A stretch of 64,000 nt of DNA from Limonium bicolor (GCA_023374045.1 CM041777.1:477935594-477999593), one strand, 5' to 3'. Shown: positions 37,207-48,947, counted from the first letter of the stretch. Translations and numbers: made by a program. Notes: generated by a model from the sequence alone, not told the origin.

Positions 37207-38989
37207 AGCCCAGTACCCATTTTAATTACTTATTTTGAACTTCAAACTCTACTCAATTCACACCCAATCCTTTCCTACTCATTCCCAACATGTTACCACT
37301 CATTTTGATGCTCTAAATCACCTTAATTCATCTCCCAACTTACTCAATTCCTACACAACTTACACCAATTTTCCTCATCTCAATCTAACACTTACATTGG
37401 TTTTCTTCACACTAATGCTACAGATTTTGGGTTCCCACATTATGCCACAGATTTTCCCTCAACTCCTATCCTCCAATACTCCCTCAACTAATGCTATTCC
37501 TAGCATCCAAAATACATTACCTTACACTCTAGTTTCATCCCATTTACAAACTCATTTCCAAATCTGTTTCAAGCTACAAAACACTCTTCTTAAGCTCTCC
37601 AAATACTTCCTCTTCATAAACACTTAAGTCCTCTCCTTTCTACACAAAATTCGACATAGTCTCCCCTATCATTCTTACTTTGCTCACACACTATTTCAGT
37701 TCACAAGTTCACATTCTCACAACCTGTTTATACAATACATTATTCTCACATCCAACACTACTATAACACATAAAATTCCTGCCACATACCCATCCACTAC
37801 CCAATGTTTTCCCAAGTTTTAAACATCATTTAAAACTTCGAAAACTGTTACATTCTCTTCTCCAATACACTACTACATCACTACTACTCATTACTCAAAT
37901 ACATTACTCATTTTACTACTTAAAATCTGTTACACTACTACATACAAAACTAGTTCAAGGTAAGAGCAATTACCTTGTCTTGCTAGTTCTTCTTCCTCTC
38001 TTTCCTTTCCTTCTCCTCTTTTCTTCTTCCTTTGTTCTTCTTCACACAATACTCACTGCTACACCACCATATCAATACACACTATCCATTTAGCATCCAT
38101 TTTTACTCTAACCCTAGAATTTAATGTTTTGGGGTTTAGGAAAGAGTGTTACCTTCCAATGAATGGATGAAGTTCTTGACTAGCAAGAGGACAAGATTCC
38201 TAGCCCAACAAAAGAGCCAAAATCGGCTGGAACAACAAGGAACCAAGAGTTCAAAAACTGAAAATTCTTAAAATGCTAATGAGAGCTAGGAATGATGGAT
38301 TTTCGAACTTCTTTTTACCTCAAGATGATAAGGAGGTGAAGGTGCTTCTAATGGTGGCTTTGTGTAACACCCCAACCGTTAATCTCGTCATTACCTCTTA
38401 AACCGATTCTAATTACTCTTATTCACGCAGCGGAACTCTAATCACAACGAGGGGTGAAACAACGCCGTTAGCCACCCATGTAGCTAACCTGGCCTAACTC
38501 TCATACAGTAACGGTCTGATGGACTGGAACATCCGAATTCACAACACAAATACAATACTCAAATCATTTCTTTACTATACCGAGTCTACAACAAATGGAT
38601 GCCGACAACATATTCGGTCTTACACCTCCTTCAATACATAAGTAATTAAAACTACTACCCATGTAACCCACCGACCCCGTCCTACTCTCGAACGGTAACA
38701 TCTTCGGTGTACCTGTAAAATAAAAACATCGCCCCTAGGGGCTCAGCTTAACGCTGCATATGAAATTCGCATACCCCGAGCGCTAACCGGGGTACGCCGA
38801 CCACTTAGTCGGATATACATGGAGTTCATTTTAGTCAAACAACATGCATCAAGGCAATACAATAAATATGTGTATTACGCAAGGAATCTACATCCAATCA
38901 CGGGACACGATTCCTAACTAACAAACAAGGTTGTTAGTGGCATCTGGTTACTCTTAGGCCTTGAGGGTTATTCCTCACTATGCCTTGTT

Positions 38990-39200
38990 TACTTATTCAA
39001 TACCTCACCCGCTCTCTCGGGTTACTTATTCATATTCACACCCATTCTCTTGGGCTACTCGTACTATACTCACCCACACTCTCGGGTTACTTATTCTCAT
39101 TATCTTACCCATACTCTTGGGTTACTTATTCTCATTATCTTACCCATACTCTTGGGTTATTTACACTCATTATCTCACCCACACTCTTGGGTTACTTATA
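38990..39200. repeat. Tandem repeat of about 35 bp
   Basis: Around six copies of a unit containing CTCTTGGGTTACTTATTCTC. All three plus-strand frames stay open through it because the unit lacks stops, so no gene is implied. Confidence 0.85.
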
Positions 39201-40445
39201 CTCAAGCTCTTGTAGATTCTCGAGACACTACAGGTCTCCTACGTCACGCTTGTTACTCACAATACATACTTAGGCCAAAACTCATGGCTCTCTAGCATAG
39301 TCTTACTTCCCCGGTTTCGACCCTACTCTGGGTCTAGCATAGTGGGAAGGTTCAACTAGCTCACGGAACTCTCTCCTAGTTCCTAGCTCGTTTACTTAGG
39401 CCGACTGCTCTCGGACTACTTACATTCCCGTACACTCCTCTCTCGGAGTTATAATAATATTGTGTATATTAGTCTAGAAGCATCACACTCGATGTTTCTA
39501 ATGACCTTGGGAACATTACTCAAGTTTGGTTAATCTTAAGTTTTAAGAGTTACCCGTACATTTACTTTACTCATGCTTTCGGTTATTTATATATACCACG
39601 TAAAATCCTCATATAGGAGGTCGACCATGTCTCAAGGGAGTTACAAATCCCTCAGGTCTATTTTACCTTCATCCCTAGTTCACATCTTCGAACTAACTTA
39701 AATCCTCATGAAGGAGGTTCACTTCTCTTTCCACTCTCATTTGTTTCGTGGGTTGTTTCAATGTGGTTTTCTAACCATTATCGGGTATTTACTCAACCCA
39801 TGCTTCTCCTCACATTCTAGGGAGTTCATATGTTTGCGTTATCGTTATACTTTAATGGATAGTTGTGTGTTTGCACGTTCGCGTTATCATAGCACCGACC
39901 CGATCTAGGGGTCTCTAGCCAAACGTTACTCACTACGAGTCGGTCCATTCACTATGTTAGACCACACCGGCATACAAGTATGTTAGCTCATTCAACATAC
40001 AACAAGGCATGCATAATCAAACAAGGGATTATTTTCATGCTTTAATCTTAATTAAGCCGGCACACAAACACACAAATCAACGTAACTCGGTTAGCACGTG
40101 GAGTATGAGAAAATCATACCTTTCACCGGGATTTTTACTTTTACCGTGTCATCTCACCATGCTCGGGTCACGCACGACTCTCTGATAATGTTTCAAACAT
40201 TATTGTTAATACTAAGATCATACGGAACATAATTAAATGCTACTCCCGTACTTAACCGTTATCCCGTTATCTCGGTTTTACTCTTGTTAATTTGAGTTCT
40301 CACTTCTCAATCACTTCAACACTCTCTTGCACTTCCTAGGGCCTTTACATGTCACCAAACAAGGCCTTAACATCTTATAACATCATTAACATTCAAACCC
40401 CCATCATTTACAACCTTTAAAACACTCACGGCATGATTCTGGGGG

Positions 40446-40630
40446 TGGTCCGGGACTTGGTCCTCATCCTAAGTCCCGGACCAATTCATTAACTAACTCT
40501 TGGGTGAAAAACAATACCTGGTCCGGGACCTTGTCCTGTAGTATAGTCCCGGACCAAAGCAGGATGTGTACTCTCGGCATAAAAACAGGGGGTGGTCCGG
40601 GACTTTGTCCATGGACTAGGTCCCGGGCCC
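40446..40630. repeat. Hairpin array in solo LTR (three units)
   Basis: Three units of GGTCCGGGACTTGGTCC-like arms are answered by TAGTCCCGGACC-like arms. The position in the LTR matches the arrays of the other families, but the sequence is unrelated. Confidence 0.85.
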
Positions 40631-42176
40631 TGCTAAAACCTGCAACATACATTATTTTTCAACTCCAATTCAATGCTTAATCCACCCCTAATCATTCCCT
40701 AATCTTTCCACAAGATTCCTACATGATTAATCACCTTAAAACATGCTCTAAAACTCTTCAAATCATAGGTTCAAACCTTACTCAAATTATTGCTCAAATT
40801 CACACATTTTCATTCTCACTTTACACTAATGCACACTTGTGCATTTCTAACTTCTCCTCAACCCTTTGCATTAGGCTCTCTTTCATTTTGACCATTCCAC
40901 ATCTTCCAAGGTAATGCACAACTCATACCAAGTTCCAAGGCTCACTCTTTAAGCCTTAAATCTCCTTTGTTTTTCTATAAACTCCTAAGGCACCTAACCA
41001 CTCTTTTGCTACAGATTTTAGCATCAATTTCCTCCCCTTGAACAAGCCTTCCTACAGTGGTTAACTAACCCAATACAATCTCCATACATACCTAGCCATT
41101 CCTAGGTTATTCTCCACACAAATCATCACTTAAACCACTTAGATTACCACATAAATTTTGCCATAACTTGGCTACTTCTCTAACATTGCCCAAAACTCAT
41201 ACCACCATTTAAATCATCCTAAAACTAGCCAAACCACAAGGGTCTATCAGCACTCAATATTTCCTCATTAATCAAGCAAAACTCATTAAGCACCATAAAG
41301 CATAATTCATCATATACATAGCTCCCAAAACAAGCATTTAACAAAGGCTTTCTCACTTGCATTATTTCTAAGCAAGCACATTATTACCACAACTCAAGTG
41401 GGGTTCATTCATTTTATTAACCCTTCCCAAATCCTAATACATATAGGATACCACTAAGATAGGTTTTTACCTTAAATTTTTCTTAAGTTTCCTTTTAACT
41501 TCTCTTCTCCTCTTCTCTTCATTCCAAATCGGCCAAGGCAATTCAATTGCCCATTCCTCTAGCCACATTCAAATTGGAAAGTAAGCACTAAGGAACTCTC
41601 TAGGCTCATCAAATAAACTAGAATTCACAAAGATGCTTAAAGCACCAAATTAGGTTTTACCTTTGGAAATCCTTGAATGGTTTTCAACTCTTGAATCTTA
41701 TGAGGGACTCCCACCACCATTTAAAGCTTGGAGAATATCTCAACCAAGGAAGAAAAGCTAGTCGTTACAAGAGCCAAAATCGGCCAAGGTGGGAAAATGA
41801 AGAAAACATGACTTTTTCATGGATATTTTTACCTTGTTAGGAAGAGGAAGCTTCAAGCTTCAAGATTATATGCTTTTCTCCTCAAATAGGCAACACCCAT
41901 GAAAATGAAACTCAACCTTTTTGAATTTTGAAAAGAGGGAAGTGTAGGGTTTGATGAGAGGAGTTCAAATATACAATTATTTTTCAATTCGGAGCAAGGA
42001 TGAAGCTTGGGCAAGGAGAAGAAGGTGGAGAAGCCATGTTTGGAGCTTCCAAGCGCGTTCCAGTACAGAGGAAGGGAGGAGGATCGTGAAGAAAGAAGAA
42101 GACAGGAGGGAAAAGAAAGAAGAAGTGAGGGAGGAAAGAGACTAATGTGAGTACTTTATCCCTTTTTGCTTTTTAC

Positions 42177-42240
42177 TATTCTTTTTCTTTTCTTTTCTTT
42201 TCTTTTCTTTTCTTTCTTTTCTTTCTTTTCTTTCTTTGTT
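42177..42240. repeat. TTTTC microsatellite
   Basis: A run of TTTTC and TTTC units in the solo LTR, preceded by a purine-rich tract (42000-42140) that leaves a chance open frame. Confidence 0.9.
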
Positions 42241-43565
42241 GTGAGAGGCTAGCTAGCCAATTAAAAATCGGCCCACCTGTAGGTGTGAGCTGGAGCGTTT
42301 TTCAGTTTCTGACAGAAAACGCTCGTTATTTTACCCGGTTTGGCACTATTCACTAACCGGGCCCGTTTTCCGGATTTTTCTCGTTTCTTTATTTTTAATG
42401 GTTATTAAGCTTCCATTAATACTTATTTATAGTTATTTAATCAACTATAATTTTTGCGGGTCCGTTTGACCACTTAAAGTCACGTTTTCGGGTTTTCTCA
42501 AAAAACGTGCTTTAAACTCCGTTAGCGTTTTAATCCATTATTTGGATCCGTTTTCTTCGGGAATCATTCCCGTATACTAATTAGGCCTAACTAAGCCTTA
42601 GGAATCCATCTCGGACCCTTACGAGATCATTTATCTCTTATTCTCATTTAACGCGCATTTTAGCGTTTTTCGCTTTTCAAGCGTTTTCTCTTTTCTTTTG
42701 GTTTTATTTCCTTTACCAATACTCTTTAGGCACCATTAGGCCTTTTATAATCATATTAGAGTAATTTAATCGCCATTTTTAGATCCGGGGTATTAAACCT
42801 TGAATCCTCAAATGGAGAATACCCACTGAAATGAAAGTTGAGCTTTTGGATTTTTGAAAAGATGAAAACGTTCTCCTTGGCAAGGGGATTCTAGTGGTGT
42901 AATTTTTATTGCATTTGGAGGGGATTTGAGTACTCAAAGAGAGGAGAGAAGTGGAGAGTTTTGTGAGCTCTCTTCTTTCTCCATGGAAATCGCAAGGTAG
43001 AAGAAGAAGGAATAAAAGAGAGAATAGAGAGGGGTGTGTACGTGAGGGAGGATAAGAGGGTAGGAGAGAGAGTCTTCTTTTCTTTCTTTATTTCTTTGTC
43101 CTTTTGTGAGTTAAAGGAGTGAAGAGAGTGAGTGAGAGGGGGGGGAGCAAAAATCGACCGGCCCCATCTACACACACACAAGGATTTTAATTTTCTATTT
43201 GCAAAGTGGACACACTAAGTTTGTTTATTTGCATTCTCCCACAACTTCCCGGTTGTTACAGTTTTCACTACGGTACCCGTTTTCCGGAATTTTCTCGTTT
43301 AATTAATTTTATTGGTTCTAAAGCCCCACTAATATTTATTAGTGACTATTTAGTTGACCAAAATTGTTACGAGTCTGTTTGACCCGCTTAAAGTCACGTT
43401 TTCCCGGTTTCCTCGAAAAACGCACTTTAAGGTCCGTTTATGCTTTTAACCCATTTTAAAGGTCCGTTTTCTTCGGGATTTGTTCCCTGTATTTATTTAG
43501 TGTAATTAAGCTTTAAAATATAATTAGCCTAATTAATCACTGTTTTAATTACGGGGTATTTCAAT

Positions 43566-43581
43566 CTACCCCCCTTAAGAA
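43566..43581 (-). other. Polypurine tract of the Ty3/gypsy element
   Basis: On the minus strand TCTTAAGGGGGGTAG runs up to the 3' LTR. A second similar tract (CTTTTAAGGGGGGTAG) lies about 480 bp upstream at 44046-44064. Confidence 0.82.
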
Positions 43582-44103
43582 ACTTTGCCCTCAAAGTTGC
43601 TCAAGGTTACAGTTTACCATTTCTACTCATTTGGCAAGCCAATTGCCACAATACATTCTACTACCACCTTACAAGGTGTTCACAATTCTTACACTACCAG
43701 CATACGCAATTCAGATACCATGCAACATACTTAGTTCAAATACCATACGCAATACTCAATCCATACACAACTTCATTCAAATACCATACACAATGCTCCA
43801 TCCAATTCATACATTCCACAATACATTCGCAATACTTCACAATGTCATTCGTGTCATATACCGTACGACACCAATGCATTACTCATTACATACATACCAT
43901 ACACATCGTACTACATACCGAATACTACTAGCACTACTTTGTGCCAATACAATACAATTAGCACTACATGTGCCAACCAAAATACAATTACAATACATAC
44001 ATACTACGCAATGCTAACCCGAAGCAATGCAAAAGCAAAAAGGCTCTACCCCCCTTAAAAGGGGTACGCCCCGTACCCTCCGTGCTATACGGATACTAGA
44101 CAT
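43582..44103 (-). other. 3' untranslated region of the Ty3/gypsy element
   Basis: Between the pol stop and the polypurine tract, rich in CATAC/GTATG words. The plus-strand open frame 43631-44017 is composed of these words and is not considered a gene. Confidence 0.6.
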
Positions 44104-44690
44104 CTAGTCTACAAACAGATTCGGGTACTTCGCCTTCATGGCGTCCTCTAATTCCCAAGTCGCTTCCTCGACATCGTGGTTAGACCACAAGACCTTCACC
44201 ATTCGTACAGATTTATGGCGAGTGTCTCTTGTCTTGTATCAAGGATTCGCAGTGGAGTCTCGACATATCTCATCGTCGGCTCTAGGGATAGATGTTCGGG
44301 TTCTAATACATGAGAGGGATCGGCTATGTATTTCTTGAGTTGTGATACATGAAAGACATCATGAACACGCCCCAATTCTTCAGGCAATGCTAGCCTATAA
44401 GCTACGGCTCCATCCTCTCGGTAATGGTATACGGCCCTACATATTTCGGGCTCAGCTTGCCCTTTTGGCCAAATCGAAACACCCTTCATAGGAGACACGC
44501 AAGAACACTTGTCGCCCACGGCGAACTCAAGGTCGCGTCGTCGCACATCCGCATAGGATTTCTGTCTATCTTGGGCTGCTTTCATATTTGCTCGGATTTG
44601 TTGTACCTCAGCTTGTACTTGTTCCAAATACTCCGGTCCTATGATGACCGCTTCGCTTGACTCATCCCAACAAACGGGGTACGGCAAGGT
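44104..44690 (-). pseudogene. Integrase C-terminal module and chromodomain-like end
   Basis: The upstream part (to about 44196) contains AYRLALPEELGRVHDVFHVS and QLKKYIADPSHVLEPE, the GPY/F-type module of plant chromovirus integrases. After a frameshift near 44196 the end reads KVLWSNHDVEEATWELED and KAKYPNLFVD, then TAG at 44104-44106. That resembles the C-terminal part of retroelement chromodomains (W-x-NH-x-x-EATWE). Such domains are thought to steer integration toward modified histones. The complete three-aromatic chromodomain cannot be confirmed. Confidence 0.82.
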
Positions 44691-45480
44691 CTACCATACA
44701 AAGCTTGGAATGGCGACATCTTAATCGAAGCATGGTAGCTATTGTTATACGAAAAACTCGATAAGATGAAGCTTCTCAATCCAGCTCCCCTGGAAGTCTA
44801 AGGCACATGCCCTTAGCATATCCTCTAGTGTTTGGATGGTCCTTTCTGTCTGACCGTCGGTCTGTGGATGGAAGGCGGTGCTAAGCTTCAACTCAGTACC
44901 AAGCGCTTCCCGTTTGCTCTCCAGTATCTCGAAAGAAATCTGGTGTCGCGGTCAGATACAATGGTTTTTCGGGACTCCGTGGTGTCATGATCTCCTTGTC
45001 GAATAGCTCCGAGCTTCGCCACCTTCCAGGTGTCCTTCATCGGTATGAATCGGGCAACCTTGGTGAACGATCGACTACTACCCAGATCATGTTGAGTCCT
45101 CCCCTAGCAGGTGGGAGTCCAACAACAAAATCCATAGAGATCGTGGAATTTCCACTCCGGAATGGGCATGGATTGCACCATTCCTCCCGGTCTTCGGTGC
45201 TCGAACTTCACCTTCTGCATGTGAGACACCTCAGAACATACTCAGTCACGTCTGATTCATTCCTGACCACCAGAAGTACCTCTTCATGTCTTTGTACATT
45301 TTAGAGGCTCCCGGATGGACATGCAATGTCGAACAATGTGACTCTCGCAGAATGCGATCCCTTAGCTCAGCATTGCTTCGGGGGACGCATAATCTGCCAT
45401 TCAAACGGATCAGACCATCTTCATGCAGTTTGAAGTCGTACTTTCGGCGCTCGAAGGTACCATCTGTGATTTTCTGTCTG
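44691..45480 (-). pseudogene. Integrase zinc finger and catalytic core, broken
   Basis: The N-terminal H2C2 finger is visible as [18 protein letters not shown], with CLTC further on in another frame. Core pieces lie in several frames: SMDFVVGLP (first Asp), [10 protein letters not shown] (second Asp) and [19 protein letters not shown] (catalytic Glu region). At least four frameshifts separate them, so no active integrase is encoded. The enzyme normally inserts the new DNA copy into the genome. Confidence 0.85.
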
Positions 45481-45960
45481 ATCTCTGTGAAGTAAGGGTC
45501 GCTCAACTGAGCGTCTCGCACCTCGTCAACCAAGCTAGAAGAAGCGAGTAGCGAATGGAGCGAGTGTGCTCGACGACTCAGGGCGTCGGCTACTACGTTT
45601 GCCTTCCCTTCTTTATACTGGAGGTTGATGTCGTAATCCGAGAGGAACTCCATCCACCTCCTCTGCCTTAGGTTCAATTCTTTTTGGGTGAATACGTACT
45701 GTAAACTTTTGTGGTCGGAGTAGATGGTGATGCTTACCCCATAGAGATAGTGTCGCCATATCTTCAAGGCGAAGACAATGGCTCCTAACTCTAGATCATG
45801 TGTCGGGTAATTCTCCTCATGCTTTTTCAGCTGGCGAGAAGCATAGGCTACTACCTTGCCATGCTGCATGAGTACGCATCCCATGCCCTTGCCCGATGCA
45901 TCACAATACACCTCAAATCCTCTGTGCCCTCTGGAAGTGTGAGAATTGGCGCTGAGGTCA
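45481..45960 (-). pseudogene. RNase H domain
   Basis: The open stretch carries the RNase H signatures [18 protein letters not shown] (first Asp), [19 protein letters not shown] (Glu), [11 protein letters not shown] (second Asp) and [10 protein letters not shown] (final Asp). It continues downstream into the integrase finger. A frameshift near 45900-46000 separates it from RT. Confidence 0.9.
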
Positions 45961-46790
45961 ATGAGTCTTTTAGTTTCTGGAAGGATACCTCGCACTCCTT
46001 TGTCCATACAAAGGGTGCATCTTTCTTCATCAATGACGTCATGGGCTTAGCGACTTTTGAGAAGTCCTTTACAAACCTCCGGTAATAACCGGCTAAACCA
46101 AGAAAGCTCCGGATGTCGGTAACAGTCTTAGGTCTAGGCCATGATCGCACTGCTTCGATTTTGGATGGATCTACTGAAATGCCCGCGCTCGAGATGACAT
46201 GACCGAGGAATGATACCTGATCTAGCCAAAACTCGCATTTGGAGAACTTCGCATACAGCTGGTTCTCGCGCAGTGTCTCAAGTACTCTTCTCAAATGGTT
46301 TTCATGCTCTTCTGGTGACTTCGAATACACAAGAATGTCGTCGATGAATACTACTACTGAAGTGTCCAGCTGATCACTGAATAACCGATTCATCAGGTCC
46401 ATGAATTTGGCTGGTGCATTAGACAAACCGAATGGCATCACTGTGAATTCGTAGTGGCCATATCTTGTTCGGAATGCCGTTTTCTCAATGTCTTGCTCTT
46501 TGATAGCAATTTGGTGGTAACCGGATCGGAGATCAATCTTAGAAAAGACCGAAGCTCCCTTTAGCTGATCGAACAGGTCGTCGATGCGTGGCAATGGATA
46601 CTTATTCTTTACGGTGACCGCATTCAGTTCGCGGTAGTCGATGCAGAGGCGGAGACTACCGTCCTTCTTCTTCACGAAGAGGACCGGTGCTCCCCAGGGT
46701 GATACGCTCGGGCGTATAAACCCTTTGTCGAGAAGATCATGCAGTTGTTCTTGAGTTCTGCCATTTCTGCTGGTGCCATACGGTATGGTG
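45961..46790 (-). pseudogene. Reverse transcriptase domain
   Basis: Typical Ty3/gypsy [80 protein letters not shown] and the catalytic [11 protein letters not shown]. The main frame is open from 46675 to about 45920. The N-terminal edge ([13 protein letters not shown] near 46780) sits in another frame. All catalytic residues are recognisable, but the frame is broken at both ends. Confidence 0.93.
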
Positions 46791-47452
46791 CCCTAGCAAT
46801 GACCAGTACCCTACAAGGTCATTTCAAACTCTATGCTCTTTGTGGTGGCATACCAGGTAGCTCTTTCGGAAATACATCAGGGAATTCTGAGACTACTGCT
46901 ACTCACTGAACTCTGGATCTCTCTCCAGGTCTTGCACGTGACATAAATACACTTCATGTCCTTTTCTGAGCTCCCGATACATTGCCATGGCGGAGATGAC
47001 TGTAGTTGAAGGCTCTCTCGGTCTCTGGCGGTATGAAACAGTGACCCCAGATGGACTCTTGAGCAGCAATCGGTGCTCGGCGCATAGGATTCTCCCTTGT
47101 GCCGCTCCAACCAGTTCATTCCAATTATCAAGTCGAATCCCAATCCGTTGAATTCAATGAAGGAAATGGGAAACGCTTCACCTTTGATTTGAATGGTGGC
47201 TGGTTTGGTAATACTTGTACACTTTACCGCTCCTTCGACGGGAGAGTAACCAAGAAATTTGGTAGCTCATCTGCGTCTAGCCCCAACCTTGTTCGAATGA
47301 TGGCGATACAAAGGTGTGAGAGGCGCCGGAGTCGAATAATACTGAGGCTTCGATGCCGTTTACTGGGAATGTTCCCGTTAGGATGGTGCCGCTCTTGCCG
47401 GCTTGTTCTTCGGTGAGGATGCTCAGGTTACCTTCGGTACCGAGTCCACAAC
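46791..47452 (-). pseudogene. Retropepsin (aspartic protease) domain and linker, broken
   Basis: GTILTGTFPVNGIEASVLF, followed by DSGASHTFVS (about 47310-47400), is the DSGA-type active site of plant chromovirus proteases. Further on GFDLIIGMNWLERHK matches the conserved LG-x-D-x-IL-GM-x-WL motif. Frameshifts occur near 47270 and in the linker to RT. The domain begins after a candidate splice acceptor at 47453. Confidence 0.85.
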
Positions 47453-47517
47453 CTATTGATTCATGAGATTATAAGTAAAGATGGTGGAACACAAGTGGAA
47501 TTTAATAACCAACTGCT

Positions 47518-47523
47518 TTTATT
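47518..47523 (-). terminator. Polyadenylation-like signal after AlkB
   Basis: AATAAA lies about 70 bases after the AlkB stop and before the protease. It might be a leftover 3' UTR of the captured cDNA or chance. No poly-A tract follows. Confidence 0.35.
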
Positions 47524-47592
47524 GAATAACCAACCATCATACATACTGTGTCTCTAATACACGTTACTACTGGATTACATGCTACTACAAGA

Positions 47593-48344
47593 TTAATACT
47601 TTCTAAAGGTAAGGTTCAGGCGTCCTGGTTTCATGTGTGTGGCATTGATTATTGCCGGTGGTGCCGTATTCAACTTGATCTTCTGGATCCCGTGATACAG
47701 CAACCTTGATTTTCCACCCATGATTAGAACATCTCCTGATCTCAATACCATTTCTCTGCGAGGTCCACACGCTTCCGCTCGCTATACAAAAATACGGCGT
47801 CATCACCAATGGACCAAGACACTACGGGCACTCCTAGTTCAAGAGATTCCGCTGTCTCGTCCTTGTCTTGGTGTAAGCCAAGTCGTCCTTCTTTCTCATA
47901 GAAGTTGACGATACATAGGTCTGCTTCAAGTGCAGGGATTGGTTCATCTTCATACTGTTGTGCAATTTCTACAGCTTGTGTGCGTTTGGAATTTGGGGGT
48001 ATTGCTGGAGGTGTTGCTCCGTCTCCTGCTCGCGTCGTTTGGTATGTCTTGGTATAAGGGTTCCAGTCCTTTCCCAAGCACATCATTTTCAGCTTCATTG
48101 TAGCTCCACCGGGGAATTCGGGTGTATAAAATCCTCCTGGACCCATTCCTAACTCGTTGCATCGTCGGATGATTGAAACTTGTGCTTCGGGTGTCAGGTA
48201 TCCTTTTAATAAGATCATACCTGGGCGGATGACCTGACACTGTTCGTTGTTGAAGTGGTGATTGGCGATGTCGGTCTCTTCATGAGGTGAGTTTGAAGGT
48301 ATGGGGTAACAGATATGGAATTTCCCTAAGGTGGTAAATTTCAT
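47593..48344 (-). CDS. AlkB-type Fe(II)/2-oxoglutarate dioxygenase captured by the retrotransposon (one frameshift)
   Basis: This is a 752-base reading frame (251 codons with one base restored), intronless and in the same orientation as gag-pol. It contains VIRPGMILLKGYL, MGPGGFYTP, LKMMCLGKDWNP, ADLCIVNFYEKEGRLG, then LHQDKDE, where His158 and Asp160 (47865-47873) form the HxD iron site. A frameshift in the T run at 47751-47753 separates the end. There SGDVLIMGGKSRLLYHGI gives the distal His (47692-47694) and RLNLTFR gives the 2-oxoglutarate-binding arginines (47602-47622). It stops with its own TAA. The style matches plant ALKBH1-like proteins, which oxidatively demethylate nucleic acids. 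It has far fewer breaks than the surrounding polyprotein. Substrate and activity are unknown. Confidence 0.9.
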
Positions 48345-48514
48345 CTAGAGTGAGTTCTAGGCTTACTAATTCATTTCATGCTCAATACATACTTCTATGT
48401 TACTTACTCATGCTCAATTACATACTTCAAGTACTTACGCATTCATGCTTTCATTCATACAATTACTTTAATACTTAGTCATGCTCTTCAAGGATTAAAG
48501 GTTATGGTAGTTAC

Positions 48515-48857
48515 CTGGGCCGGACTTAGTCCCGGTCCCATCACGGTCTATGATGTGTAAGGCCGGCTGCCTCTGCGGTGCGCCCTTCTGCGGACCTCGG
48601 GACCCCTGTCCCTGCGAGGTGTGCTGGGCATGAGCATCGCCAGATGCAACCTCCTTGCCCTCACGCTGCTTGTAGCCCTGGTAGTTGCCCTTGGGCTTAG
48701 AGTTCTCCGGGCATGCATTGGCACGGTGGCCCGGTTTCTGACAAGTGAAGCAGCGGATCTCCCTTCCTTGGCAATCTGTGCCGGGATGATCCTTGTTGCA
48801 GTTACGGCAGATGTAGCTGCGGCCATCAGATTGGTTCTTTCCTTGGCCAAATCCGAC
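48515..48857 (-). pseudogene. Gag nucleocapsid with two zinc knuckles
   Basis: In one frame on the minus strand: CRNCNKDHPGTDC (CX2CX3HX4C), then CFTCQKPGHRANAC (the classic CX2CX4HX4C), then a glutamine- and glycine-rich tail and IIDRDGTGTKSGPG just before the candidate donor at 48514. This twin knuckle is usual in plant Tekay/Del gag and binds genomic RNA during packaging. Confidence 0.85.
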
Positions 48858-48947
48858 CTATAGCTTCCAAGTTAGCAAGGTTCGGTATACTTACAATACT
48901 CTATATACAAAATTCACAAGTGTACTAATTCGGTTTCGGTTTCTTAC
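48858..48947 (-). other. Candidate 90-bp intron in gag
   Basis: On the minus strand it starts GTAAGAAACC and ends GAAGCTATAG, with a TTGCTAAC branch-point-like word near the end. It is AT-rich and interrupts GC-rich gag between the basic linker and the zinc knuckles. The junction is one base out of frame unless one G of the GGGG run at 48947-48950 is extra. Confidence 0.5.

Larger units (their letters stand above)
38363..42797 (-). mobile_element. Solo LTR of another related retrotransposon
   Basis: It starts TGTAACACCCCAACCG and ends ATCCGGGGTATTAAA (plus-strand view), flanked by CTTTG and CCTTG, a 5-bp duplication with one mismatch. It is about 4.4 kb, with the same internal order as the other long LTRs. 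Its last bases are AAA where the family has TCA, so the end has mutated. It also holds a roughly 35-bp tandem repeat (38990-39200), a hairpin array (40446-40630) and a TTTTC microsatellite (42177-42240). Confidence 0.85.
35199..43563 (-). repeat. 3' LTR of the Ty3/gypsy element, split by a solo LTR
   Basis: The two parts, 35199-38362 and 42798-43563, together match 50194-54148. It contains a CATAC-rich stretch (35750-35890), the hairpin array (36883-37206) and CT-rich tracts. On the minus strand it starts TGAAATACCCCG and ends GGGGTGTTACA. Confidence 0.93.
47453..48514 (-). other. Candidate intron between gag and protease that contains the AlkB gene
   Basis: On the minus strand the donor is CCAG|GTAACT at 48514 and the acceptor is CAATAG|GTTGTGG at 47453. 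Joining them keeps frame: the gag codon CCA is followed by G|GT and runs on into GLGTEGNLSILTEE and the protease. Inside, a second acceptor TCACTCTAG ends at 48345, one base before the AlkB ATG (intron 48345-48514, 170 bp). The AT-rich part is unlike the flanking coding DNA. Splicing itself is inferred, not shown. Confidence 0.6.

Noticed and set aside
36877..37238. Three overlapping proline/arginine-rich open frames
   Set aside because: All three frames are open because the hairpin array has no stop codons; the same frames recur in the other LTR.
38961..39295. Three overlapping hydrophobic open frames rich in LGYLFS-like words
   Set aside because: Produced by a roughly 35-bp tandem repeat without stops in a solo LTR.
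43631..44017. Plus-strand open frame of 128 codons
   Set aside because: Low-complexity CATAC-type words in an untranslated region of a minus-strand element.
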